From Geodermatophilus africanus (GTDB taxonomy: Bacteria; Actinomycetota; Actinomycetes; Mycobacteriales; Geodermatophilaceae), in contig NZ_FNOT01000002.1 in the NCBI RefSeq assembly GCF_900107105.1, positions 248,001-312,000 of the forward strand: a DNA stretch of 64,000 bases, written 5' to 3'. Every line of letters begins with the position of its first letter. Position 1 is the first letter of the stretch. Below, piece by piece: positions 7,223 to 15,592 of this stretch. Under the pieces are notes generated by a model, which saw nothing but the letters and a program-made list of their open reading frames with translations, made no database searches and was not told the origin of the DNA. The position numbers and the translations under genes were made by a program.

Positions 7223-8878
7223 GTGAGCAGCCCCCTGCTGGTCGCGGTCGACGACGACCCCGACCTGATGCGGGACGTCGAGCGGGAGCTGGTCAACCGG
7301 TACGCGTCCGACTACCGCGTCTGCTGCCTGAGCTCGGCGCGCGAGGCGCTGGCCACGCTGGAGGACCTCGCGGCGGCGGGGGAGCAGGTCGCCATGGTGC
7401 TCGCGGGGGAGGAGCTCGCCGGCGCACCGGGCAGCGCCCTGCTGGCCGAGGTGCGCGCCCTCTTCCCGCACGCCCAGCGCGTCCTGCTCATCGAGTGGGG
7501 CCGGTTGGGCACGGCGGAGACCGGGGACGCGATCTTCGAGGCGATCTCGAGCGGGCGCATCGACCACTACGCGCTCCGGCCGGCGCCGCCACCGGACGAG
7601 CAGTTCCACCAGGCGATCTCGACCTCCCTGCTGCGCTGGGCCGACGCGCAGCGGCGGGCCCCGTACACGATCGACGTGATCGGGGAGACCTGGTCGGGCC
7701 GGGCGTACGAGATGCGCGCGGTCCTCGAGCGCTGCGCCATGCCGCACCGGTTCCTGCTGGCCGGCTCCGACGAGGGGCGGGCCGTCGTCACGCGGGCGGG
7801 CGCGCGGCGGTTCCCGGCCATGGTCATGCCCGACGGGCGGGTCCTCGAGGACCCCACCGACCTGGAGATCGCGGCGGCGTCGGGGACGGCGGTCACCCCG
7901 GACCGCGAGCAGTACGAGCTCGTGATCGTCGGGGGCGGGCCGGCCGGTCTGTCCGCGGCCGTCTACGGCGCCTCCGAGGGACTGCGCACCCTGCTGATCG
8001 ACTCGGGCGGGATCGGTGGACAGGCGAGGTCGAGCTCGTCGATCCGCAACTACCTCGGCTTCCCCCGGGGCATCAGCGGCGCGGACCTGGCCCGCCGGGC
8101 CTACCAGCAGGCGTGGGTCTTCGGCGCCCGCTTCGCCTTCATGCAGACCGCCACCCACCTGGCCCGGGAGCGGGATGGCGTCGTCGTGCGGCTGAACACC
8201 GGCGGGGTCGTGGTGGCCCGCGCCGTCGTCCTGGCGACGGGCGCCAGCTACCGCCGGCTCGGTGTCGAGCCGCTCGAGGCGCTGCGCGGCGCCGGCGTCT
8301 TCTACGGCGCGGCCGCCTCGGAGGCGCCCCTCGTCGCCGGGCAGGACGTCTACGTCGTCGGGGGCGCCAACTCCGCCGGGCAGGCCGTCCTGCACCTGGC
8401 CCGCTACGCCAAGCGGGTCACCCTCGTGGTGCGTGCCGCGTCGCTCGCCGCAGGGATGTCGCACTACCTCATCCGGCCGATCGAGGAGACGCCGAACATC
8501 GACGTCCGGACCGGGACCGAGGTCGTCGGCGGCGGTGGTGACGGCTGGCTGGACCACCTCGTCCTGCGCGACCGGGCGAGCGACGAACTCGAGCGGGTCG
8601 GCGCCTACGCGCTGTTCCTGATGATCGGCGCCCGGCCGCACACCGACTGGCTCCCGGGGACCGTCGAGCAGGACGAGGACGGTTTCATCCTGACCGGACC
8701 CGACCTGAGCGACGCCGCGGTGCGCGCGTTCGGACGGCGTCCGCTGACACTCGAGACGAGCATCCCGGGCGTCTTCGCCGCGGGGGACGTGCGGCACGGG
8801 TCGGTGAAGCGGGTGGCGTCCGCGGTCGGCGCGGGCTCGATCGCCATCCAGGGCGTCCACCGCCTGCTCACGATCTGA
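7223..8878 (+). CDS. Receiver-like / thioredoxin-like / thioredoxin reductase-like fusion flavoprotein
   Basis: The 551-residue protein has three parts. Residues 1-140 resemble a response-regulator receiver (VAVDDDP, Asp10-12). Residues about 150-225 resemble a thioredoxin or glutaredoxin fold (YTIDVIGETWSG to MVMPDGRVLEDP). Residues 230-551 form a two-dinucleotide-fold reductase: FAD site VIVGGGPAGLSAA near 234 and NADPH site VYVVGGANSAGQA near 375. The redox-active CxxC of thioredoxin reductase is absent; the position reads VFYGAAASEAPL. The usual receiver phospho-acceptor loop is also weak (VLAGEELAG instead of a DxxMP pattern). The start at GTG 7223 places the acidic pocket as in homologues; GTG 7187 is an alternative. 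Confidence 0.8.
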   Translation: MSSPLLVAVDDDPDLMRDVERELVNRYASDYRVCCLSSAREALATLEDLAAAGEQVAMVLAGEELAGAPGSALLAEVRALFPHAQRVLLIEWGRLGTAETGDAIFEAISSGRIDHYALRPAPPPDEQFHQAISTSLLRWADAQRRAPYTIDVIGETWSGRAYEMRAVLERCAMPHRFLLAGSDEGRAVVTRAGARRFPAMVMPDGRVLEDPTDLEIAAASGTAVTPDREQYELVIVGGGPAGLSAAVYGASEGLRTLLIDSGGIGGQARSSSSIRNYLGFPRGISGADLARRAYQQAWVFGARFAFMQTATHLARERDGVVVRLNTGGVVVARAVVLATGASYRRLGVEPLEALRGAGVFYGAAASEAPLVAGQDVYVVGGANSAGQAVLHLARYAKRVTLVVRAASLAAGMSHYLIRPIEETPNIDVRTGTEVVGGGGDGWLDHLVLRDRASDELERVGAYALFLMIGARPHTDWLPGTVEQDEDGFILTGPDLSDAAVRAFGRRPLTLETSIPGVFAAGDVRHGSVKRVASAVGAGSIAIQGVHRLLTI

Positions 8879-8891
8879 GGCTCCGCCCAGG

Positions 8892-9800
8892 TCAGGACGG
8901 CGGCTGGCCACCGACCACACCGGCGACCACTGCGGCCGTTGCGTGACCGGTCCGGACGGCGGACGGCACCGACGCCCCGGCCCGCCAGCCGGCCAGCACC
9001 CCGGCGACGAAGGCGTCCCCGCAGCCGGTCGTGTCGCGCAGCCGGCCCTCGGGCAGCGGCGCCACCGGCACCTGCCACGCACCCGCCGGGGTGGCCACCC
9101 GGGTCGGCCGGGCGCCGGCGTGCACCAGCACCAGCCCGGGCGCCCACGCCGGCAGGTCGCCGTCCAGGCCCAGCACCGTGGCCTCGGCGGCGTTGCAGCA
9201 GAGCAGGTCCGGCCGCAGCCCGGCGAGCAGGTCCACGTACGCGGCCGCACCGGAGCGCTCGATGCGGCTCGCCGCAGCGACGTCCACGCTCACCGGCACG
9301 CCGGCGTCGCGGGCTGACGTGGCAGCGGCCCGCACCGCGTCGGGGGAGCGCAGCAGGTCGTAGCCGTCCAGGTGGACGACGGCGGCGCCGGCGACCCACG
9401 AGACGCGGACGTCCGCCGGCTCCAGCCCGCCCTCCCCGCGGTCGGTGAGCAGCGTGCGCTCGCCGTCCGGGTGCACCAGCACCGTCGACAGCGGCGCCCG
9501 GCCGCGGCGCACCACCGCGACCTCGACGCCGCGCCCGGCGAGGCCGGCCAGCAGCCCGTCGGCGAGCGGATCGGCACCCGCCCAGCCCGCGATCCGGGAC
9601 GGCACACCCAGCCGGGCCAGGTTCGCCGTCACGTTGGCCGGTGCGCCGCCCGCCGTCGTCGTCCGCACGACCCGCTGCTGGCCGCCGGCCACCAGGGGCT
9701 CGGACAGCTCGAGCAGCTGGTCGGCCACCAGCTTGCCCACGGCCACCACCCGGCCCCGCCCGGCGGGGCGAGGCCACCGGGCAGCGTCCTCGTCAGCCAC
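8892..9800 (-). CDS. PfkB-family carbohydrate kinase
   Basis: The 302-residue protein shows the ribokinase fold: an N-terminal substrate loop (TTAGGAPANVTANLARLG) and the C-terminal anion-hole/catalytic motif DTTGCGDAFVAGVLAG near residue 257, whose second Asp is the catalytic base. Length fits the family. The sugar or nucleoside substrate cannot be told from sequence, and no sugar-transport genes adjoin it. It is convergent with the flavoprotein gene (13 bases apart). Confidence 0.85.
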   Translation of the reverse strand: MADEDAARWPRPAGRGRVVAVGKLVADQLLELSEPLVAGGQQRVVRTTTAGGAPANVTANLARLGVPSRIAGWAGADPLADGLLAGLAGRGVEVAVVRRGRAPLSTVLVHPDGERTLLTDRGEGGLEPADVRVSWVAGAAVVHLDGYDLLRSPDAVRAAATSARDAGVPVSVDVAAASRIERSGAAAYVDLLAGLRPDLLCCNAAEATVLGLDGDLPAWAPGLVLVHAGARPTRVATPAGAWQVPVAPLPEGRLRDTTGCGDAFVAGVLAGWRAGASVPSAVRTGHATAAVVAGVVGGQPPS

Positions 9801-9890
9801 GTGCGTCAGGGTGCCCGGCGCAGGAAGAGCCGGGTGATGAGCCCGACGCCGCAGCGCGGACGCTGCGCGAGCCGCGTCGGACCAACGCCC

Positions 9891-10733
9891 TCAGGTCTTG
9901 CGGCCGATCCCGGCCGCGATGCAACGCTGCACGGGGTTCAGGGCGCGCAGCCGGGGGCCGTCGGGCCACCACAGGTCGCAGAGCTCCAGTTGGCCGGGCC
10001 GGCCGGGACCCGGCGGGACGATCTCCAGGCCGGGCAGGAACCCGGTGATCTCCGCGCGCGTGCGGAACACCCCCGAGCGCATCGGGCTGTGCAGGAACAC
10101 CTCCTCCATGCGCCGCGCGAGCGGGCCGAGCTCATCGGTCTCCGGGTCGAAGAAGTGGGCGACCACCACGAAGCTGCCGGTGGGGAGAGCGTCGACGTAC
10201 TGCCGCATCAGCTCGGCGCCGTCGTCCCCGCCGTAGTGGTGCAGCGTCCCGACCTGGAGCAGTGCCAGCGGCTGGGTGAGGTCGAGGAGGCCGCGGACGG
10301 TCTCGTTCCCGAGCACGTCGGCCGGCCGGAAGATGTCCGCCTCCACGACACGACACGAGTCGTCCCCGGCGAGGAGCGCCTCGCTGTGCGCGATGACCGC
10401 GGGGTCGTTGTCCACGTAGACCACCCGGGTCGAGGCGTCGATCCGCCGCGCGATCTGGTGGGTGTTCTCCGCGGTGGGCAGTCCCGAGCCGCAGTCGAGG
10501 AACTGGCGGATCCCGTCCTGGTCGGCCAGGAAGCGCACAGCCCGGCCCAGGAACCTGCGGTTCGACCAGGCCAGGTCGTCGACCTCGGGCGCCACGGCAC
10601 GGACCTGGGCGAGCACCTGGCGGTCGATCGGGAAGTTGTCGGTCCCCCCGAGGGCGGCGTCGTAGACGCGGGCGATGCTCGCGCGGGCCGGCTGGTCGTC
10701 CGACGGCGCCTGCGGGGCGTTCGCTGAGTCCAT
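9891..10733 (-). CDS. SAM-dependent methyltransferase of the DUF574 (Methyltransf_19) type
   Basis: The 280-residue protein begins with the family signature ARVYDAALGGTDNFPIDR, followed by the SAM site FLDCGSGLPTAENTHQIA near residue 77 and the acidic VVYVDNDPAVIAH. This family is expanded in actinobacteria and appears in secondary metabolism, but substrates are mostly unknown. The gene stands between an unrelated kinase and the ADP-ribosylglycohydrolase on the same strand. Confidence 0.85.
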   Translation of the reverse strand: MDSANAPQAPSDDQPARASIARVYDAALGGTDNFPIDRQVLAQVRAVAPEVDDLAWSNRRFLGRAVRFLADQDGIRQFLDCGSGLPTAENTHQIARRIDASTRVVYVDNDPAVIAHSEALLAGDDSCRVVEADIFRPADVLGNETVRGLLDLTQPLALLQVGTLHHYGGDDGAELMRQYVDALPTGSFVVVAHFFDPETDELGPLARRMEEVFLHSPMRSGVFRTRAEITGFLPGLEIVPPGPGRPGQLELCDLWWPDGPRLRALNPVQRCIAAGIGRKT

Positions 10734-10778
10734 GTGCGCCTCGCAGGTGGCTCGTCGTGGCCGGTGGCCGGCTCCGCG

Positions 10779-12221
10779 TCAGCCTGGCACGTCACCGCGG
10801 AGCTGCGGAACCGGTGGGTTCACCCGCGGCCGTGGCTCGAGCCGGGCCAGTGCGGCGGTGAAGCTGTCGTTCCACAGCCCCAGGTGCGGCCACCGCTCGG
10901 CGACGTGCGCCGTGGCCTCCGCCGCCGTCATCCCCTCCTCGCGGACCAGCCAGGCGCGCAGCACCAGCCCGGTCCGGGAGGCCCCGCCGTGGCAGTGCAC
11001 GAGCAGCCGGTGCCCCTCGGCGCGCAGCGCGGCCATGTCGTCGAGGACGTCGGCCAGCACGGTGTCGAGGTCGGTGTTGGAGTCGTCGTCGGCGATGTGG
11101 GCCATGCGGTGCAGCCCGTGCGGGAACGGCTCGCCCAGCCGGCACAGCGAGATGACGGCGAAGTCCTGCTCGCTGTACCGGGCGCCGTCGAGATTGCCCG
11201 CCCAGATGCCCGGCAGCACCTCTCGCGGCCCGATGCGCGGGATCACCCCGGCGTCGTAGCTCTGCTGCGCCCCGCCGTCGAGCGCGGCCGCCAGCTGCTG
11301 CAGGTCGGCCAGGCGCCACACCCGCTCGCCGTGCCCGGGGACGCGCCCGTGGACGACCGACGACCAGCGCATCGGGATGCCGCCCATCCCGTACACCGCC
11401 CCGGCCAGCCCGCCGGCGACCGCGGCGACGGTGTCGGTGTCCCCGCCCAGGTCGACCACCAGCCGGAGGACGTCGGCGAACGACGTCCCCTGCCGCAGCG
11501 CCCACACCGCCGAGCCGAGCGTCGGCCACACCGCCCCGTTCGGCGCGCCCGGGTGCGGCGTCCAGTCCGGCGCGAGCACCTCGGCGTACCGCGCGCGGTG
11601 CTCGCCGGCCACCGACGCCAGCGCCGCGGGGACCGCGTCGAGCGGGTCGCCGCCGTCGAGGGCCACCCGCACCAGCTCGTGCATGACCGCACAGCCCTCG
11701 CCGGCCGCCGGGTCGCCGTGGGTGAGCGCCGAGATGCGCCGGGCGGCGTCCATGGTGGCCTCGCGACCGTCGCGGGCGAACCGGACGGCGGCCGGCGTGG
11801 TGCGCATCAGCGAGCCGTTGCCGGCCGCCCGCCCGCTGCGGCGGACGTGGTCGGCCGCGGCGGCGTGCCACGGGAGGCCGGAGCCGAGGACGGCGCGGGT
11901 CTGCTCGCCGACGTCCGGCGGGTCCGCGGCCGCCCAGCGCAGGAACCGGTCGAACAGGTCGGCCTCGTCCAGCCCGCCGCGCGCCATGAGCGAGGTCGCG
12001 ACCAGCAGTGCCATCTGCGTGTCGTCGGTGAACTCGCCGGGCTCCCGGTCCAGCGGCCCGCCGCCGCACATCTCGGTGCGCGCGCCCCGGGCGGGGGCGG
12101 GGAAGCGGGCGGTGAACTGCCCGGGCGGGCCGAACTCGAACGGTGCACCGAGGGCGTCGCCGACGGCCGAGCCGACCAGGGCGCCGGCGGCCCGGTGCGA
12201 GCGGTGCATGCGCGGGCTCAC
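10779..12221 (-). CDS. ADP-ribosylglycohydrolase fused to a dual-specificity phosphatase
   Basis: Residues 1-310 form an ADP-ribosylglycohydrolase (ARH/DraG) domain with the metal-binding FTDDTQM near residue 64 and LGGDTDTVAAV near 258. Residues about 330-465 form a cysteine phosphatase with the catalytic loop HCHGGASR (HCx5R) near residue 409. ARH enzymes remove ADP-ribose from proteins or nucleic acids. The phosphatase half could act on a phospho-protein or on ADP-ribose-phosphate products. Both active sites look intact. The combination suggests reversal of two modifications by one polypeptide, which is an inference. Confidence 0.85.
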   Translation of the reverse strand: MSPRMHRSHRAAGALVGSAVGDALGAPFEFGPPGQFTARFPAPARGARTEMCGGGPLDREPGEFTDDTQMALLVATSLMARGGLDEADLFDRFLRWAAADPPDVGEQTRAVLGSGLPWHAAAADHVRRSGRAAGNGSLMRTTPAAVRFARDGREATMDAARRISALTHGDPAAGEGCAVMHELVRVALDGGDPLDAVPAALASVAGEHRARYAEVLAPDWTPHPGAPNGAVWPTLGSAVWALRQGTSFADVLRLVVDLGGDTDTVAAVAGGLAGAVYGMGGIPMRWSSVVHGRVPGHGERVWRLADLQQLAAALDGGAQQSYDAGVIPRIGPREVLPGIWAGNLDGARYSEQDFAVISLCRLGEPFPHGLHRMAHIADDDSNTDLDTVLADVLDDMAALRAEGHRLLVHCHGGASRTGLVLRAWLVREEGMTAAEATAHVAERWPHLGLWNDSFTAALARLEPRPRVNPPVPQLRGDVPG

Positions 12222-12242
12222 CCGAGCATCCTGCTCCGACTC

Positions 12243-12878
12243 TCAGGCGCTGATGTCCTCGTGGGTGTTCACCCCGGGGATCCGGCGGACGGACCCCCAG
12301 CCGAACCGGGCCCAGACGACCAGCAGCCCCGCGCCGACGAGCGAGCCCAGCGTGTCGCGGAAGAGGTCGCCGTTGGTGTCGTCGTTGTCCTCCGACAGGG
12401 CCGTCCCGAACCAGGCGTCGGACCGCCACTCGAACAGCTCCCACAGCGCCCCGATGGCGACGCCCAGCGCTGCCGTCACCACGCCGATGCCCACGTAGTG
12501 CTGCAGGTGCGTCTCGTCCCGCGGGTCGGGGACGACGTCGAGCCGGGCCAGGGCGATGTAGACGACCGGGGCCGTGAGCATCGGCAGCGTGAAGTGCACC
12601 AGGTCGTCGAAGCGGACGAACTGGTCGTAGAGGCCCAGCGTCTCGCCGAACCCCTGCAGGGCCATGCCGAGGGTCAGCGCCAGGTCGTAGAGCCGCGGCA
12701 GGTTCACCAGCCGCGCGACGAGCGTGACGCTCCCCAACGCGGTGAGCAGCGCCGCCGACCCCCACTGCCCGTCGACCGCGTAGACCGCGGCCCCGGCCAC
12801 GATGATCAGTCGCAGGACGTCGATGCCGTCCCTCACCCACGGGGTCCAGTCACCCAGCAGCAGCGTGCGCCCGTCCAC
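12243..12878 (-). CDS. DUF2238 (YjdF)-like integral membrane protein
   Basis: The 211-residue protein has five or six hydrophobic segments and the family patterns YDQFVRFDDLVHFTLP and GALWELFEWRSDAWFGT, followed by NGDLFRDTLGSLVGA. YjdF/DUF2238 proteins are inner-membrane proteins of unknown function. Its stop lies 21 bases from the start of the ARH gene, so the two may be co-transcribed with this gene first. Confidence 0.7.
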   Translation of the reverse strand: MDGRTLLLGDWTPWVRDGIDVLRLIIVAGAAVYAVDGQWGSAALLTALGSVTLVARLVNLPRLYDLALTLGMALQGFGETLGLYDQFVRFDDLVHFTLPMLTAPVVYIALARLDVVPDPRDETHLQHYVGIGVVTAALGVAIGALWELFEWRSDAWFGTALSEDNDDTNGDLFRDTLGSLVGAGLLVVWARFGWGSVRRIPGVNTHEDISA

Positions 12879-13071
12879 GTCGCCGCCCTACCCGCCTCAC
12901 GTGGAGGAGTCGCGCGCTCCCGGGGCGGCCACCACGCTGCGTCACCGGCCGGAGCGTCACCCGCGCGACCGGGGGACGACGGCGTCCTTGGCGGGCGCAC
13001 CGCCGCGTCCCGGTGCTGCACTGTCCCCGGCCGGCGCAGGACGCCGGAGGCACGCAGGACAGGAGCACGCC

Positions 13072-13447
13072 GTGACCGACCGCGAGCTCGGGCCGACCGC
13101 CCCGCGTGGCGCCCGGACGAGCGTGTGCACCAGCCACGCCGCCGGCCACGCCGTCCAGCCCACCCGCGTGCTGTTGAGCGACAGCAGCCCCGACGACGCC
13201 TGGACCCCGGTGCTCGTCATGGGCGCGGTCGGGGACGTGGTCACGGTCCGCCTGCGGCGCGGAGCTCCGGCGCTACCGCAACCACGAGTCCGGTCGGCTG
13301 CTCGACCTCACGGGCATCACCGGCCCGGACGCGCTGCTCGACGAGCGGTACGGCCTGCTGTTCCTGCGCACGTGGCCGCAGGACGCCGCGTCGGTGTTCT
13401 CCCTGCAACCGGCCGACCAGCCACCGCAGCCCTGCCGCTCCGGCTGA
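13072..13447 (+). pseudogene. Frameshifted small gene of unknown function
   Basis: A GTG at 13072 behind AGGAG opens a frame that reads well (VLLSDSSPDDAWTPVLVMGA, then VGDVVTVRLRR) up to about 13260. The frame then degenerates, but the +1 frame continues with convincing protein (ELRRYRNHESGRLLDLTGIT, LLDERYGLLFLRTWPQD) to a TGA at 13445. Moving frame once near GGCGCGGAG (13254-13264) would restore a protein of about 124 residues. Either a one-base indel has broken the gene or the assembly has an error in a GC run. No family recognised. Confidence 0.5.
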
Positions 13448-13528
13448 CCGGCCGGCGAGACCGCCGATCTCGCACGTCTACAGCGTCGTAGCCGTGCGGG
13501 ATCGGCGATCTCACCGCACGTGAGCTGG

Positions 13529-14044
13529 TCAGGCGACCCGGCGGGCGCCGGAGAAGCTCGGCATCGAGTCCAGCGACACGACGCTGACCGGCTTGCCGGC
13601 GCTCGAGGAGTGCACCATCTGACCGTTGCCGATGTACATGCCGACGTGCGAGACCGGGCTGTAGAAGAACACCAGGTCACCGGGCTGCAGATTGGCCTTC
13701 GACACCGGGGTGCCGAACGTCGACTGGGCCTTGGACGTGCGCGGGATCGAGACGCCGGCCGCCTTGTAGGCGAAGCTGGTCAGCCCCGAGCAGTCGAACC
13801 GGTCGGGACCGGTCGCGCCGTACAGGTACATGTCGCCGCGCTGGGCCAGCGCGGTGTCGACGGCCTTCTGCGCGACGGCGCTGGACGCGACGGCCGGCGC
13901 GGCGGCGACCGAGGCCGACGTAGGAGCGTTCCCCACAGCGGCCGAGGCCGGCAGGGGCGAGAGGGCGATGCCGGCACCGGCGATGGCGGCGACGGCCACC
14001 CCGCGGAACGAGCGACGAGCGAAGGACGTGCGGGCAGTCGTCAT
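13529..14044 (-). CDS. Secreted NlpC/P60 peptidoglycan hydrolase
   Basis: The 171-residue protein has a signal peptide (basic RRSFRG, hydrophobic core, cleavage near ALSPLPASA, residue 35) and an NlpC/P60 cysteine peptidase domain with the triad in order: Cys85 in DRFDCSGLTSFAY, His133 in VSHVGMYIG and His145 in QMVHSSS. Such enzymes cleave the D-Glu-meso-Dap bond in peptidoglycan stems. It lacks binding domains, so it is a minimal catalytic form. Its leader contains a c-di-AMP riboswitch, tying cell-wall hydrolysis to c-di-AMP levels. Confidence 0.9.
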   Translation of the reverse strand: MTTARTSFARRSFRGVAVAAIAGAGIALSPLPASAAVGNAPTSASVAAAPAVASSAVAQKAVDTALAQRGDMYLYGATGPDRFDCSGLTSFAYKAAGVSIPRTSKAQSTFGTPVSKANLQPGDLVFFYSPVSHVGMYIGNGQMVHSSSAGKPVSVVSLDSMPSFSGARRVA

Positions 14045-14065
14045 CGACGACGGTTCTCCTGTTCT

Positions 14066-14210
14066 CCACGACCGCCTACCGGGTTAGCTGACGGGTTCGG
14101 ACGGGGGAGTCGCCCGGCGCGACGAGGTCGCGCTTCACCCCAGTGCTGCGGTGGGTCCCCGGCCCGTGCACCGGTCAGCGACCGGTGCACGGTTCGGCGG
14201 CGTCCATCGG
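14066..14210 (-). promoter_or_regulatory. ydaO/yuaA-type cyclic-di-AMP riboswitch
   Basis: Read on the minus strand, the leader contains in order CGCCGAACCG, a variable stem GTGCACCGGTC..GACCGGTGCAC, GGGGTGAAGCGC, GGGCGACTCCCCC, CCGAACCCGTCAGCTAACC and CGGTAGGCGG. These are the conserved blocks of the ydaO motif that binds c-di-AMP. It lies 22 bases upstream of the NlpC/P60 start, the classic target in actinobacteria, where ligand binding turns expression off. The remaining 320 bases up to 14533 hold only promoter-sized sequence with no gene that I can see. Confidence 0.88.
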
Positions 14211-14533
14211 GTGTCACCAGGTCGGCGACGCGGGCCCTCCGGACGGCCGCCGAGGCTAAGGGGGTCCTTCGGCCCTGTTCAAAACGGAGACCGAGGTTCG
14301 GGACGGCACGCCCGACACGCCGGGACACGCCGTGCTGACCACCGCAGACGCGCGCACCACCGACCTCTCGCCTGGGCGAAACCGCAGGTCAGCGCCTCGC
14401 CGAGAATTTGACCGCACCCCGGCATGGCCGCACGGAGTGTGGCGGGACGGCGACGCAGGGCCGTCCGGAGCCGGTGGTTGGACGTCCGGCCCAGCGGGCA
14501 CGACACCGGTCAATCGAACCGAGGAGGAACACC

Positions 14534-14704
14534 ATGGCCGGCATGTTGAGGAAGGCCCTGATGTCGGGGATCGCGGCGAAGGTCATCCAGGAGGCCCGCA
14601 AGCCGCAGAACCAGGCCAAGATCAAGGAGTTCATCGCCAAGATCGGCGAGCAGAACAAGAAGCAGGGCGGCGGCCGGGGCTACGGTCGCGGCCCCGTGCG
14701 CTGA
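14534..14704 (+). CDS. Small basic protein, function unknown
   Basis: The 56-residue protein starts at an ATG with an excellent ribosome site (GAGGAGGAACACC). It is an amphipathic, lysine-rich helix (MLRKALMSGIAAKVIQEARK) ending in a Gly/Arg tail. A rho-independent hairpin follows 18 bases after the stop, so it is a complete single-gene unit. No family recognised; a role in nucleic-acid binding is possible from charge alone. Confidence 0.6.
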   Translation: MAGMLRKALMSGIAAKVIQEARKPQNQAKIKEFIAKIGEQNKKQGGGRGYGRGPVR

Positions 14705-14722
14705 GCTCGCCGCACTGACGGC

Positions 14723-14759
14723 ACGGCGACCCCCGCTCGCACCGGGCGGGGGCCGCCGT
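14723..14759 (+). terminator. Hairpin terminator after the small basic protein gene
   Basis: ACGGCG and CCCCCGC pair with GCGGGGG and CGCCGT around a short loop, giving a strong stem of 13 pairs with one bulge. There is no T tract, as usual in high-GC actinobacteria. It also separates this gene from the broken dehydrogenase gene downstream. Confidence 0.6.
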
Positions 14760-14773
14760 CATGCTCAGGGACC

Positions 14774-15555
14774 GTGCTGCGCATCGCCGTCCTCGACGAC
14801 TTCCAGTCCGTCTCCGCCGACTTCGCGGACTGGTCCCGCCTCCCCGAGGAGGCCGAGGTCGTCAGCTTCGCCGACCACCTCGACGACGGGGACGCCGTCG
14901 CCGAGCGGCTGGCCGGGTTCGACGTCGTCGTCGCCATGCGCGAGCGCACCCCGTTCCCGCGCAGCCTCCTCGAGCTGCTCCCGCGGCTGCGGCCGGCTGG
15001 CAGCGCACCGTCGGCACCGACCTGGCCGGCGCCCGGCTCGGCGTCGTCGGCCTCGGCCGGCTGGGCACCCGTGTCGCCCGCATCGGCCAGGCCTTCGGCA
15101 TGGACGTCGTCGCGTGGAGCCAGCACCTCACCGACGAGCGGGCCGCGGAGGCCGGCGTCCGCCGCGTCGACCGCGACGAGGTGTTCGCCACCGCCGACGT
15201 CGTGACCGTCCACCTGGTGCTCTCCGACCGCACCCGCGGGCTGGTCGGCCGCGACGAGCTCGCCCGCATGCAGCCCGGGGCGATCCTGGTCAACACCTCG
15301 CGCGGCCCGGTCGTCGACGAGGCCGCCCTGCTCGAGGCACTGGCCGAGGGGCGCCTCGCCGGCGCCGGCCTCGACGTCTACGACCGCGAGCCGCTGCCGC
15401 CCGACTCGCCGCTGCGCACCGCGCCGCGCACCGTGCTCACCCCGCACCTGGGCTACGTCACCCGCGACACCTACCGCGTCTTCTACGGCGACGCGGTCGA
15501 GGACGTCGCCGCCTGGCTCCGCGGCGAGCCGGTGCGGGTCCTCACCCCCGCGTGA
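14774..15555 (+). pseudogene. D-2-hydroxyacid dehydrogenase with internal deletion and frame change
   Basis: From GTG 14774 the frame encodes a normal dehydrogenase N terminus (LRIAVLDDFQSVSADFADWS, then ELLPRLR). At about 14990 it joins, in another frame, to the second half: GWQRTVGTDLAG, NAD site GVVGLGRLGTRVA, NTSRGPVVDEAAL, LDVYDREPLP, and catalytic-type LTPHLGYVT. In intact relatives about 50 residues (TTGMRNASIDL, the segment up to the tryptophan) lie between these points. Both the loss of that segment and the frame change destroy the enzyme. Codon usage on both sides is still gene-like, so the lesion looks recent. Confidence 0.8.
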
Positions 15556-15592
15556 CCCCGCGGCCGGCCGCCCGCCTCGCGGGACCGGACGG

